Shown here piece after piece: positions 33,795-46,950 of a stretch of 64,000 nucleotides of DNA. The stretch is taken from positions 74,190 to 138,189 of the forward strand of contig MNCI01016025.1 in NCBI GenBank assembly GCA_015680685.1, read 5' to 3'. Source of the DNA: Gnetum montanum. Taxonomy: Eukaryota; Streptophyta; Gnetopsida; Gnetales; Gnetaceae. The first letter of the stretch is position 1. Each line of letters starts with the position of its first letter. The notes below the pieces were generated by a model. The model had not been told where the DNA came from, searched no databases, and saw only the letters and a list, made by a program, of their open reading frames with translations. A program made the position numbers and the translations under genes.

Positions 33795-35069
33795 CTTTGA
33801 TAAGGATAAGGATTGGGCGGAAAACCAACCTTGTTCCTCTGTCAGCATAATACGTTATCTTTGTTTTAGTTCATTAGCTTTCATGATATTAAAGAGTTTC
33901 GCCAGCTGGTAGCTAAACTGCAATATTTCTTCTGAAGTTTAGTTAAAGTAGGGAAGTTCATATGTACGCAAAAGTCTGGTATGCATGAGTTAATAAGAAA
34001 TGATTATCTTTATTTAACAAACAATGATTTTTTGTTTCTCTAGTTAAAATAAAATTGGTCTTTTACATTGGAACACATTTAGCTTAGTTAATAAAAAGTA
34101 AATGTATAAAAAGGTCTTTCAAATGTATAAAGTCTAATCTCAACCTCTATAGTCATTATTAATAATTTTGTAATATTAGTCTTAATGCTATAAAAGTTTT
34201 AAAGTCAATGAGTGTTAATAAATCTTTGAAAATCATATGTATTTTAGAAAAACAAAAAAACTATAAATGAAACATTGTATGCAAATATTCTACTCAAATT
34301 CAATGTTAAACTTAATGTAGTATTGTAAGAAGATAACTTAATAAGGTAACGGCTTGAAGAACTTAACAATTTATGATAGATTCATAATGTCAATAAGCTT
34401 TGTAATTTGATATATCTTAATAAATCAAATCTTCTGAGTAACTTGATTCAAAATTTTTTGTTGTAATAGTTATTCCATAGTTCTTGGGAAATATTATTTT
34501 TTTCTTTTATTCATCAACTTGACTTATTTATAGACTTTGTACAAACCAGAGCTTTTAACTTGATAGAAAGTTATGACTCAGCACAATGATGCAACATAAC
34601 AACAATTTTGTTACAAATTGGTAAGATTATTTAATAAGTTTTACAAATTGTTTTGTTTCTTAACACAAACTTAACTGACTTCTTGTTTTTTCATAACACA
34701 GATTTAGACATTGACACTAAGAGTTGATAGTTAAGTCATTGAATTTATGAGTGATTAACTTGACTCAATATAACATTTCATGAATTAAGACAATGTATGA
34801 ATTATACTCTAAACACTTCTCCTTAATTCATACTTTACCTTTGATCTTCACTCTTTTGAATCTTATCAAGAAATTTGAAGTGAAATAGAATTATGATAGA
34901 AATGTTGGAGGATACTCTAGAAAAAATATCAAACTCTTTTCATAACCTTCACATTCTTTTAATATTAGTTCTCCTTCTCACTTCAAATTGTGGGGAAGCA
35001 AAGCTAGAGAAAGACACTCTTAAAAGGTACTAAATACTTATGTAGCAAGGGCTTATGTAAATCCACTAG
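33795..35069. other. 3' flank of the terpene synthase, no gene seen
   Basis: The sequence becomes AT-rich after the TGA stop. AATAAA words occur (for example near 34048), but no single polyadenylation site stands out. No transposon blocks were recognised before about 35070. Confidence 0.5.
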
Positions 35070-35620
35070 CTTTTAGGGACTTCATGGATATATACTAAAT
35101 ATCAATGTATTTTTCTAGATACTTATATTGAAGAAAATGGATATTGGTCTCAATGTATTTACTTTTCTTATGGTAGACTAGATTCAAAATAATGTTGATT
35201 GTTGCTTCATTATCATAATGAATTGAAATGAGCTTAGAAACCTAAATACTAATTTCTATTAATAATTGTTCAATTCAAATAACATCCTAAGTTGTTTCTC
35301 ATAATGCATGATATTTTGCTTCCATGGATGAAATGGATACCACTCATTGCTTACTACTCTTCCAACTTATAGAATTTCCATAAACTTAAATTAGAAATCC
35401 AGAAAATTCAATCAATGGTATCATCACCTCCATCTACATCTATATACACTTCCATAACCTTCGATGATGTGGCTTCAAAAACTAATCCATAAGACATGGT
35501 ACTCTTAATATAGCATAGAATCAAGAAGGCTACTTGCATATGATTATAATTCAGCTTTTTGCATTGTCATGGTCACTTGGTTGATAAGTGTTGAAGTGTC
35601 AATTGCATTAACGCATGCCT
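35070..35620 (-). pseudogene. Copia RNase H fragment
   Basis: The minus-strand frame reads STMSYGLVFEA (the RYLKGT..GL.F block), then NSISWKSSKQ, VVSISSMEAKYHALRETT (the SS.EAEY block) and then a long Copia tail, HYDNEATINIILNLVYH. Only this part of the pol remains, with stops at Gln and Trp codons. Confidence 0.8.
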
Positions 35621-35649
35621 ACCAATGAATCTTAGGATACATTGGTGCA

Positions 35650-36444
35650 TGTCTATCAATACTAATCCTCCCAAAACCTATATAAGTGCATACATCAGCT
35701 ACATTTATGGCACTACTAGTCAATCTCTTAGCCAAACTCTTGTCTTTTTCTTCTATAGAACTTAGAGAAATTTCCCTATGAGTTCCTACAACATAGATTG
35801 AATTAAATGTATAGAATTTTATTCGAGTGTAGTATGTACCTAGACACAGTTGCATGAACTAAAATAAAATCAAGATTTCTTCTCTCTATTGCCACACTTC
35901 AATTAGTTTAAGTTTACTTTCAAGAATTCTATTTTATATGTAGTTTACTTTCTTGTACTTACACATTTAAAATTTTAATTCATAAGTAACATGAGTATGA
36001 CCACATCAAGCATAATATATTAATGCTTGGTCATCCTAGTAGTGAATACTTGGTACAGCCAACAATAAACACTTGGTAAACCAATAGTATTAGTATACAT
36101 TTAGGCTATGTATGAAAAGTGAAAGTAGATGCTTTACATTTAAGATAATTTAGTTCCTAATTAGTAAAGTTAACTATTTCAACCCTTCCTTTAGTTAATC
36201 CTTTTTACAAATAAAAATAATAATTATTATTATAAAAATAAATATGCTGCACCTCAATCATACTTAGTCATACCAACAAAGTTAACACAAGTAATGATTG
36301 AGAAGACAATGACCAGTAACTACACATTTTACTATTTAGACACATATATTGCTTAGGGAGAAGAAGTCTACAAAATTTGACCAAATTATGCATACACACT
36401 TGTGATTTGTATGGTTGGATGTAGGGAATACTCGCTGCTCATCA
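35650..36444 (+). repeat. Gypsy family A LTR, copy 1 (left end uncertain)
   Basis: The right half (35990-36444) aligns with 43330-43723, for example gtatgaccacatcaagcata versus gtatgaccgcttcaagcacg and the end ggttggatgtagggaatact ... ctcatca. The left end is not clear and may begin as late as about 35930. Confidence 0.6.
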
Positions 36445-36463
36445 TTGGTACTATTATTGGGGA
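36445..36463 (+). other. Decayed primer-binding site, Gypsy family A copy 1
   Basis: TTGGTACTATTATTGGGGA matches TTGGCACCGTTGCCAGGGA at 43724-43742 with C-to-T and G-to-A changes. The intact plant sequence TGGCGCCGTTGCCGGGGA is complementary to the 3' end of tRNA-Asp and is used by many Gypsy elements. Confidence 0.7.
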
Positions 36464-36596
36464 CTTTATTTTAGATATGTGTGCTAAGTATTTTTAGATA
36501 ATAAGATCGCACATCATTGTATGAGTATAACATCTAATCCTAAGAAAATAATAATAATATTTTATTTGAGACATATTACATAAGAGCAAAATACGA

Positions 36597-38480
36597 TGTC
36601 TTCTTCTCACAAGATTGATTTACCACTTGTTGATGATTCTAGCCAGCAACATGATAGACCTATAAGAAATGCTAATGAGATAACTCAATAATCGATGGTT
36701 GTCTATACATATCCAAATCCCTATTCTTTCGACTTCACTTCCATTCTCCATCAGGATGAATAACTACACTAGAAAGATCTGGAGGGTAATGTTATTTTGT
36801 CCCCTAATCATTCATTTCTTTAATATTCATGGTAAATCTTATGAAGCTGAGACTTGAATGATCAACTCTAGGTTACCAAATTAAGGATCATCTCTCTAGA
36901 GACTATGAACCAATGAAAGCCCAACTTAGAAAAGATAAACTCACAAAGGCATGCCATCAAGCCTAAAATGAAAAAAAAGATCCCAAACTCATGGATTTCA
37001 CAATCAAAGGAGGAGCTAGAATTTCCATCAAGGTAAGCCTAGTGCCAATGTCCTTTTGGTGAGGAAAACACGACTCATCAATGGTTATATTCAATCTTGA
37101 TAAGAAACCAAGGTAAGGGGAGAAGTATATCTAGAACCAATGGAACCCTAAGGATAAAGTCTCCTAGTAATTTACTAAGGGAACTAAGGGATTAAAAATG
37201 AGGGCAAGCTCACATAACTTTTCTACTCCTCCACCCTTACTATCGTCTTCATCATCAAACTATGACAAGAGGAATCATGACCAAAATTGAAGGAGAAAAT
37301 ATTGAGGCCAAAATAAAGATGATAGAAGGCCCGATCATAGAGATGGAAGAAGAGAGCTAAGATAATAAAATGAATAGGAAGAACATCATTATCAAAGAAG
37401 GTATAATAGAACACATGATTAGAGACATGGTTATGATAGGCATCACAAAGAATATGATGACTATAATGAGCCATTTATTTTTACAAGAATCATGATAAAC
37501 ATCTTGGAGGTAGTTCACATGCCCACTAGGTATAAAAGTGATAATTAAGTTAAATGGCTTGATCTAAATAACATTCCTAAATTTGAAGAAGGGTACAATG
37601 ATGATCAACAACATCTTTCGCAATCCTTTCATGATGCATGTGCCTTATAGAATATTGAAAATGAGTGACAAAAACTCAAACTATTCCATACGATACTCAT
37701 CAAAGAAGCAGAGAATTAGTACCAATCATTAGAGCCAAAATCTATCTATAGATGAAGTACAATGTTGGAGTTGTTCAATAATAAAAATCAAACATACTTT
37801 AGGATGTCTAACTTAAAAAAATAAATTCAAGGATGAAAATAAGGTAATCATAAATCCCTTAATGTAGCCTTGGGTAGGTAATACTCTCTTTTACACTAAT
37901 GCCTAGGTCATGGTTTCTCTCAAAGGGAACAACATTTTCACATGATAAATGGACTCAAAAATAAAACTAGAGAGATTACTAAGGTTCATTCCCAAGGGAG
38001 ATTGTTAGAAATAAGAGCCTAGCTAAGCTAAAGGCTTATTGAATGAGTTTCTAAGAAGGAATAAGAATGAGAAAAGCAAGAAAGTATAGAGAAGTACAAC
38101 AAAGAATCCTCCATTTACAAAATGGAGGCATGTCTTTATGACCCTGAGGCGGAAGCACCACTAGAAGAATTGATACAAAGAAAAATTTTATCGATTCAAA
38201 AAGCTATCAGAAATATTAGTTAAGGTGAATAAGATGTGGAACTCCTTTAATGAAAAGTTTCAAATCACTTTAAAAATTATGAAGGAGAAAACAAAGTAGG
38301 GGAATAGAGATAAGGATAGAAGAAAAAATAAGATGCAAGGAAAGACTGCTATTAATAGAAAGTAGTCAATGAGGTTGTAAATTTTAAAATAGATGAACAA
38401 GGATGTGACATCTACTAATATGAACATCTCAAGGTATGTTTTTGTATACTATGAAACCTATAAGAATATAGGATTTATGT
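36597..38480 (+). pseudogene. Gypsy family A gag, copy 1, decayed
   Basis: It starts MSSSSHKIDLPLVDD and shares VVYT...FTSILHQDE with the gag at 43865. The gag domain is readable near 37570-37860: HLSQSFHDACAL, then STMLELFNNKNQTYF and KKQIQGWKQGNHKSLNVA. Later parts include YDPEAEAPLEELIQRKIL near 38140-38200. Pol is not attached; another LTR begins at 38737. Confidence 0.75.
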
Positions 38481-38736
38481 CTTGAAACCAAAATTTGCAA
38501 AAATATAACCACTCAAAAGATTGCCTTATCCACAAGGCAATTATTGGCATTAGTTCCACTAGCAATAGTATTATCCAAGTGGAGTGCCACCTCATCCTTA
38601 AGATCATTATCATCATTAACAAAACCCATAGTTATCAGAGATGTCACCATCAAGGCAATACTATCCTTACCACCAACCAGACACATATGGATACTATGTC
38701 TAGCAACTTGTTGATGAACTATGGTTTGCCAGGCCC

Positions 38737-39512
38737 TGATATTGGGTATGCGATATCACGGCCTAGATACAATATCATATACGTGATATCGTGATTTCTA
38801 TGTTAGCCTATAGATATAACACTTAGGCACATAGTAAGGAGATGATTATTAGAGTGTTAAAAGTTCCTTTCTTTTGTTAATTTAGTTTTCAATTCTTTTT
38901 TCAAAGCTAGTTATTCCCAATGCATGTTCACAGTGTGATGTTTATAATTTTACAACAACTTTGTTTGAATGTGACATACTTGAACACATGCCTTACTAGC
39001 AATAAAGATTAAGATTACTTTCATCATTGTAGCATTTACTTAGATTAATTTCATTGTTTTAATTATTTAGTGACTTCTGTAGTTGATAGTTGATTTATTG
39101 TTATTTACTTTTCTTATCATTAAGCACAATATGTATGCCTTAATCATGAGCATTTAATTTTGAATACTTGGCATGCCTAGCAATAATCCCATGAAGTCCA
39201 AGATGTGTATAGACAATTAAGGATGGATACCACCACCATAGGCTAATTTAGACTTTTCTTCCCTTATTATTTTAATCAATTTATGCTTTCTATTATCAGG
39301 AGTAACGTAAAATTAAGACTACATCATATGCCTCACTCTGGACTAAACCATATGTGACAAAGCTGCTACTAGTCCAGGTGGGAAGACAACGAACTGCGAT
39401 CAACATATAATTTTCTAGGTGCCACAACTAGTCCATCTGTAGAGTTCAACTAGATCATGTGTACATGCTTGTATTCATATGGTTGAACATAGGGGTACCT
39501 CATCGCTCATCA
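38737..39512 (+). repeat. Gypsy family A LTR, copy 2
   Basis: It begins TGATATTGGGTATGCGATAT and ends CATCGCTCATCA, 776 bp, comparable with copy 3 (845 bp). It shares the ATATC-rich left end, the agtccaggtgggaagacaac region (like agtctaggaagacaacg in copy 3) and the tail ggttgaacataggggtacct. The primer-binding site and leader are missing; gag ATG follows only three bases later. Confidence 0.75.
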
Positions 39513-39515
39513 CCT

Positions 39516-42500
39516 ATGTCTTCTAGTGGCTCTACAAGCCATACTTCTTGTTTTTATCACTGCTACCCCTTGAATATTATAAATCTACTACTCCACAAGC
39601 TAAATCTCATTTTGCATACACTTCTCATTATCAACCATAACACTTTGCATCTCATAATTTCATTCCTTCTCAACCTACATCATCTATGCAAGGTGAGACA
39701 CCACCAAAGCCTCAACAATGCAATGTCACATGGGCTATAAACTTATAGTTAGATGACAAGTCAAGTGATTCTAAGAATAAGGCTTGAAAAAGAGTAGATC
39801 CAATAGTCCACCTAAATCCTTGTAGACATTTATGACTATTAATCATTCTTAAGCTACTCCCAAGATAATCACCAAGCTAGCTTCAAAACAAAGATCCCAA
39901 AATATACATACTATCATGTTAACTCATGTAGTTACAAAGTGCATAAAGGTAGCATATCTTCCTAGAAAAATATTTGATCCTAGAATTCTTCTAATTTATT
40001 TGCAAATTGTAGAAAATGATTCATGCAAATCTCTACTAGACTTAGGTTCTAGAGTAAACTTGATTTCCCAAGGGATGTATAAAACTTGGAACCTACCTCT
40101 ACTTTAAAAATGTAATACCAGATTAGAGCTTGTTGATCATTCCATCACCATTTCTTTACAACTAGTTGAGGATATCATGATTACTATTTGTAAATGGTCA
40201 TATCTAGTGAACTTCCTAGTCATTCATGTAGATAACTATAAGAAAAACTTCCCAATCATCATGAGAAGGGCTTCGCTAAGCACAATTAATGTCAAGCTAT
40301 GCACCAGAGATCTCTCCTTGAAAATATCTAAGGAAAATGAATTTGGAAAGATCAAGAAGAAGAGGATTCTATGCATCACATACATTGACATAGGATGCCA
40401 TTGCATTCAAAAAATATGGACTATAAAGAGCACATCCATTACCTCATGCAAGAAGTGTTCCAAAACAATAGTTATCAAAAGATGCTTGTATGAAGCAACC
40501 ACAAAACAAGAGGAAACCCATCGCTGACAATAGATGATAACTTCAGTTTAACAATATGTATGAAACTAGCCAAAATCCTTACACATGCTTATATTGATAA
40601 GATGAAAAAAATGAAGCAAATTTGGAACTAACTCTTCAAAAAAGAATATAGGGAAGAAGTTGAAATGGATTAGGGAGAGTTGGAAATTCCTAATATTTCT
40701 AGACTAGAGCCTTTGGAATTAAAATATTTACTAATCGCTCTAGAATATGTTTTTCTTGATAATGAAAAACTGGTAATCATCAATGCCAATCTCACTAAAG
40801 AACAAAAGGGGAAGCTACTAAAAGTAGTAAAAAAATGGTCAATAGCCTTTGGTTAATCATATGATGAATTGACATGAATATATCCATGCATATGCTAGCA
40901 TTGGATATATATAGATTCTACTATTAAACCTAAGAGGGAACTACAATGAACATTAAATCAAAAATAAAAGTAAGTTGTAAAAAATGATGTTGAAAAGCTT
41001 CTCAAAGAAGGATTCATTTATCTGATGGTGGATTGTTAGTGGGTAAGCTCAGTTGTTATTGTACCAAATAAAGGAGGATAATTAAGAGTTTATATTAACT
41101 TCAAGCTACTAAACATGGCTATATTTAAAGATTATTTTCCATTTCCATTTGTGGATCAGCTATTGAACACAATTGCAGGGCATAGTTGTTAAAGTTTTCT
41201 AGATGGGTATAGTGTACAACCAAATGACAATTGCTCTAGAAGACCATTCCAAAACAACTTCCACAAGTCCCTAGGAAATTTTTGCATATAAAAAGATGCC
41301 CTTTGGCCTCTGTAATGCCCCTATAACTTTCCAATTCTTAGTTCTAATCATCTTTCAACAAAAAATTAACAATGGGGTGGAATTTTTCATAGATGACTTC
41401 TTCACCTATGACACTAATTTTGAATAGGAATTCCACCATCTTGATCAGCTACTAAAAGGATGTGTGAAAATAAACCTACAAGTGAACTAATAGAAAAGCC
41501 ATAAGATGGTTCAAGATGACATTATTTTGGGGCATAGAATTTCAAGAAAAGAAATCAAGGTAGATCTTGAAAAGATAAGGATCATCCAAGGAATAACCTG
41601 ACAACCTTAAACTATAAAAAGATATAAGATCATTCCTTGGTCATACTAGTTACTACAAATGTTTCATTAAAAAATTTTTTAAAATCATCAAAATTTTGGT
41701 TGAATGTACTAAGAAGGATGAATTTTTTGTATGGACCAAGGAGTGTGAATGGACATTCCAACTTCTAAAATATAATCTTGTAAAAACACCCATTTTACAT
41801 ATTTTTGATTAGTCCAAATCTTTCCACATCATGATAGATGCATCCAATGATGCATTTCGAATGGTACTAATACAAATGGATGATAAAAAATGCCCATATT
41901 ATATCCATTGTATAAGTAGGAGCATTATGGATACATAACTCAATTACATCATAATGAAAAATGAACTCATGATGGTGGTGTATGCTATAGAAAAATTTAG
42001 ACACTATGTACTTTGATATCTAATTTTTATGCACACTAATCATAGTGCAATCCACTTCTTGATGAATAAGACACTAGTAAGCCCCTCTGTTATTTGGTGA
42101 TTAGTGATCTTACAAGATTTTGATCTCATAATGATGGACAAAAAAGATACTAAGAATGTAGTAGTGGATCATTTTTCTTAGTTAATATGGGATAGAGATA
42201 ATAATAATATCCCTTATCTCATCAATTTCCAAAATAACTTCTCTTTGCTAAGGCAACTAATGTTCATGCACCAAGGGTTACAAATTAGTATGATGAATTT
42301 CTGTTGTATCTACTCACATAGGAGACTTCTACTAAATGGGATCATAGTAGGAAATAGTAGTTTCTTTACCAAGTTAAACACTATAAAGGGATCAAGGGTA
42401 ACCTATACAAGGTTTATGCTAATGGCCTAGTATGATGGTACATACCTAATGCTAATTAACTAAGAGTCATTTAAGATGCTCATGAGGACTCTTATAGAGT

Positions 42501-42878
42501 TTACTATGTAGGAAGAAGCATGACTACAAAGATCCTAATGGTAGGATATTTTTGTCTAAAAATCTTCAAGGATTCGCAACATTATTCTTGTTATTATAAG
42601 TGGTTCCAATAAGATTATGTGATGACCACCAGAATGTAAGGGCTCTAATAGTTAATTTAAACACTAGAGCCTCTTAACCTTTGGTGAATTTATTTTATGG
42701 GATTCATCACTCCCATGTCCAATAAGAATTCATACATTATTGTTGTTGTTGACTACTATATAAAGTGGGCTAAAGCTACAGTCATTTCTAACTATACCTC
42801 TACTACTGCAACTCATTTCTTTCAAAAATAGGTGGTAAAAAGGTTTCATGTGTTTAGAGTACTAATTTTTTTTACAAT
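39516..42878 (+). mobile_element. Gypsy family A copy 2: short gag, protease, RT, RNase H, integrase start
   Basis: A shortened gag starts MSSSGSTSHTS (39516). Protease blocks are SCKSLLDLGSRVNLISQGMY (40020-40080), with DLG kept as a variant of D(T/S)G, and VNFLVIHVDNYKKNFPIIM. RT runs from about 40990 (WVSSVVIVPNKGG, FPFPFVDQLLNTIAG, YKKMPFGLCNAPITF, VEFFIDDFF). RNase H (HTNHSAI-like) lies near 42030-42060. The integrase stops abruptly after RVLIFF at about 42870, where the next LTR starts. It is full of stops and shifts. Confidence 0.85.
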
Positions 42879-43723
42879 TGATGGGACACGATATCTCATG
42901 AGTTGCAATATTGCATATGTGATATCACGTCTACCATAATATCGCATCCCACCCGATATCGCGTCATCCCCCACAATATCGCGTATGCGAAATCGTGGTG
43001 TGCTGTCATATCTGTAAATAGGAGGAGGCTCTCCCTCATTTCTCATCCTAGGCTTAGACCATAGTGAAACTCTGGTAGTTTGATCCCTCTAGAGATAGAA
43101 TATTTTCCATGTGCCCATAGTAGGAGCTCGAACGTGAACAAATCTTTATTTGAGCAAATATTGTCCCAGAACACATGTTTGTGTACAACAATAAAGATGA
43201 ACTTCTTGGATAAACCTTGCAGTGCATGGAATAGGCTAAATAGGACTTTTATTTATTATTATTTATTGTTTATAATTTAAATTCTTTACTAGTGATTAAA
43301 TCTCTCAACCCTTCTCTCCTAGTTAGGTGCATCAGTATGACCGCTTCAAGCACGTACGTTACACTTGGTGATCCCAGCAACGATTAGCATTTGGTAACCA
43401 AGGATGCATTGGTTCAATGTGTGAAAGGTAAGTGGGAATGGATGTTGACGCTAGGTTAGTTAAGGCTTAGTTAGTTAATTAGTCTCTTCACCCTTCACCT
43501 CAATAGCATAGGAGATAAAATAGAAAAACTATAAAAATCATATACCTCAGACTTACTTAACCATACACAGTGAAAAATACAAGTAAGTCTAGGAAGACAA
43601 CGAATAATTAACCTTAAGTGTTCCATGAGGCATGTAGGCACTTAGTCTGCGAAGTTTAACTAGATCGCATGTGTTACGCTTGTATTCGTATGGTTGAGTG
43701 TAGGGGTACCTCACGACTCATCA
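42879..43723 (+). repeat. Gypsy family A LTR, copy 3
   Basis: It begins TGATGGGACACGATATC and ends CGACTCATCA, directly before a primer-binding site. It is the best preserved of the three family A LTRs, with many CpG sites intact. It interrupts the integrase of copy 2 just before the second catalytic Asp region. Confidence 0.8.
42885..43010. promoter_or_regulatory. Cluster of ATATCGCG-like words at the LTR left end
   Basis: Within about 125 bp occur cacgatatctcatg, gtgatatcacg, ataatatcgcatc, ccgatatcgcgtc, acaatatcgcgtatgcg and gaaatcgtgg, spaced about 17-32 bp. Diverged relatives occur at the start of LTR copy 2 (38750-38795). The U3 position suggests a promoter or enhancer array; this is inference. 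Confidence 0.5.
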
Positions 43724-43742
43724 TTGGCACCGTTGCCAGGGA
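43724..43742 (+). other. tRNA-Asp-type primer-binding site, Gypsy family A copy 3
   Basis: TTGGCACCGTTGCCAGGGA starts directly after the LTR end CA. It differs at two positions from the tRNA-Asp complement TGGCGCCGTTGCCGGGGA used by many plant Gypsy elements. Confidence 0.8.
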
Positions 43743-43864
43743 CTAAGTGTTTGTGCACTAAGTAGAACATAGGAAATTACTCACATCGTTGGGAGCTTAA
43801 ACAAACCTTAGGGTGAATTAAAAAAAATTATATAATGGTTAATTAGCACACTGAATAAGACACA

Positions 43865-45155
43865 ATGTCTTCTTCTTGTTCTCATATGAGCATTACACCA
43901 CCTAGGAATAATGCAAGAAACAGTCGGCAATCTAAAAAAAATAACAAAAATCAGCCAGTTCCTCAACAACATCAGGTAGTATATACTCATTTTGAAGAGT
44001 ACATACCAAATTTTACCTTTATCCTCCATCAAGATGAACAACTACGATGAAGAGATGTGCAAGGTAACATAGTGTTACATCTAGATCGTGCTCTTACACA
44101 GATCGGCATGACACAGCTCTATGATGAATACATTATAGGCAATTTTGACACAAGAGATTACCATCCCACATCTACACAACATATAAGGGACTCAAGGCAG
44201 GAGAGCCAACATACACTGTTGAAGGGAAAAGGGGTCCTACACATCCTAAGTGAAATCAAAGATGGTGAACCACTTATAACGGGTTCTCTATCGAATGATG
44301 TTCCACCTGCTAATGATAGTGAGGAGGTGGGGTATCAGAACCTAAGATTCACGATACAAAACCCTGGTTCTGATCCCCGTGAATGAAAAATATTCACCAA
44401 GGGAACGACAACACATGACAAGATGGGCACTTGGATTGTCATCACGATCAGGGCCATAGTCACAAAAGAGAAGGTAAGAAACATCTTCATGGTGATGGTT
44501 CTTCTTCTTCTTCCCCTTTTCCACATCATTCACCCTCTCCTTCCACATTTTGGCATAGCCATCAAGAGCATAATAGTGAGGATAGAGGTAGACAAAACTA
44601 GAGACCTTGACAAGAGAGTTGAGAGCGAGGACAAGGGCATGAATGAAGGGAAAGTAGGGAACCACGTAGACATCATAGACATCATGAAAGAGATGATCAT
44701 AATGAGCCCCTACTTGCAACCCGAAGTATGCTCAATATAATGGAGGTAGTGAGAATACCGACAAGGCATCAAAGAGATAGCTGGATCAAACATTTAGACA
44801 TGAACTACATCCCATGATTTGAAGGGGGATATAATGTTGGTCCATAAAATCATTTACAGGCATTCCACGATGCCTGTGCCTTGAAAAACATAGAGAACAA
44901 GTGGTAGTAAATAAAGTTGTTTCCCAAGACACTCATAAACAAAGTAGAGAGTTAGTACTGGTCCTTAGAATCGAAAACCATCAGGAGGTGGAGTACAATG
45001 TTAGAACTCTTCAACGATAAATATCAAACGTTCTCCAGAGTGTCTAACTTGTGTAAGCAGATCCAAGGATGGAAGCAAGGTACTCACAAACCCTTGGATG
45101 CTGCCATGGGCCACTACTATGCACTATTACATCATTGCTTGGGCCATGGTTATGC
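43865..45155 (+). pseudogene. Gypsy family A gag, copy 3, truncated
   Basis: It starts MSSSCSHMSITPPRNNARN and includes QVVYTHFEEYIPNFTFILHQ. The gag domain appears near 44815-45110 (FHDACALKNIEN, STMLELFNDKYQTF, KQIQGWKQGTHKPLDAAMGH). The early frame is open to 44041, then stops and shifts occur. At about 45156 it joins a Copia integrase, so pol is absent. Confidence 0.8.
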
Positions 45156-46950
45156 ATAGCGAGATCAACTATGCCATCTTGTAGATGATCCAACCAAAGT
45201 ATATATGGAATGAGATAGCCAAAACAACTATGTATATCACCAACACATGTTTGATAAGAGTGGATAATGATAAGACTAGTTATCAAATGTGGTATGATAC
45301 AATGGATAATGTTTAACATCTCAAATTTTTTTGTAATAGGTGTTATATTAAGAATCAAGATAATGTTTGCAATCTTGAGGCTTGTTATCAGAATAATTTG
45401 TTTATGGGATATTCTACCCATTCATAAGCTTATTGTTGCTCAAATATGAAAACATTAAATATTGTTGAAACACCTCATTTTAAGATTGATGAATTATCTA
45501 TAGGGGCCAACAATGTGGTTGAGAGAGTTATGAATTCAAATGAAAACACAAACAATAATGATATTTTAACATATCAGTAATTTGAAGATATTGAAGAAGA
45601 ACAAACAACCTTTGATGAGGAGTTACAAATAGTGTAAGAGGCTATAGTTGATGATGGTCTCAAGAGAAAAATGCAAAGATTCAAATCCATGATTTATATT
45701 CTTAGAACATCTCTTACACAAAGAACAAGAAGGAATAGAGCTGAAATAATGGATTATGACTTATTACTATGTTTTCTTGCTTTTTTCATTCCTCTAACTA
45801 TCAGGGAAGCTCTTGGGAGTGAGGACTTGAAGAATGTCATGAATGAAGAGATGAAGAAGATTGTAAAGAATGATATTTGAGAGCTATTCCCATACATCAA
45901 ATAAGCTAATATTATTGGAATAAAGTGGGTCTTTGCAAATAAGTTGAATGAGCATGGTGAAGTAACTTGGAATAAGATAAGATTAGTAGCTAAACACTTT
46001 GCTTAGACTGAGGGACTTGATTATCAAGGTACTCTTACTCCAATTGTAAGATTGGAATTTATTACAATGCTTTTAACTTTCATAGCTTATCAAGGATTTA
46101 AGCTCCACCAAATGGATGTGAAATTAACTTTTCTAAATGGAGAAATAAAAGAGACATTGTATATTGAACAACTAGAATCATATATTGACACTAAAAAGTC
46201 AAATCATGTGTATCACCTACATAAAGCTTTATATGGCTTAAAACAAATCCATAGGGTGTGGTATGCTAAGATCAATTCCTATTTAGCTAAAAATGGATAT
46301 TTGAAAGCTTTTCTAGATAGTACTCTTTATATTAAAAAGGATAATACAAGATTTTTAGTTGCTTAGAGTTATGTTAATACCCTAATGTTCAAGCTCAAAT
46401 TTAAACAAAGAATTCATTAATGCTATGAAATAAAGTTTTAACATGTCTATGATAGAAGAGCTCTCTTATTTTCTAGGCCTACATATTCAACAACTTTGAT
46501 ATGGCACCTTTATTTCTCACACAAAGTATGGTCAAGAGATGCTCAAGCATTTTGGCATGATAGAAGCTAAAATGTATGCAAGTTATCTTAGCATATGTGT
46601 ACATATTTGCAAGGATAATGATAGAAGGAAAATTAATGCTACACTATATAAATCCACTGTGGGAAGCTTGCATTATACTACACCCAATAGGCCTAATATA
46701 GTTTTTGCAGTAGGCTTGATTTCTAGATATTAGTAAGAATGAAAAGAATCAAACTTGGTTGTAGCCAAAAGAAGTTTATGATATTTGAAATGCACAACTA
46801 GTCATGAGCTATGGTACCCAAAAAATAGAACTTTTGAATTACAAGCATTTATAGATGTAGATTATGAAGGAAATAAAGATGATTGAAAATCTAGTAGTGA
46901 AAATTATCAATTTATAGTAATACATTGATATCATGATTGAGCAAGAAGCA
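45156..46950 (+). mobile_element. Ty1/Copia fragment: integrase end, RT, RNase H
   Basis: The integrase C-terminal part reads PKYIWNEIAKTTMYITNTC, then YQNNLFMGYSTHS (45390-45430). RT follows: IGIKWVFANKLNEHGEVTWN, LHQMDVKLTFLNGEIKETLY (46090-46170), HKALYGLKQIHRVWYAKINS. The YVDD site reads YVNT and is lost. RNase H has STVGSLHYTTPNRPNIVFAV (46650-46720) and ends IS*LSKKH at 46950, exactly where the Gypsy-T LTR begins. I saw no continuation on the other side of that element. Confidence 0.85.

Noticed and set aside
33201-33848. Minus-strand frames under terpene synthase exons 9 and 10
   Set aside because: They are shadows of the plus-strand exons, whose translations match family blocks.
44342-44719. 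A 125-codon minus-strand frame
   Set aside because: It is opposite the Gypsy family A gag. The repeated His, Tyr and Leu content reflects the complement of a charged gag region.
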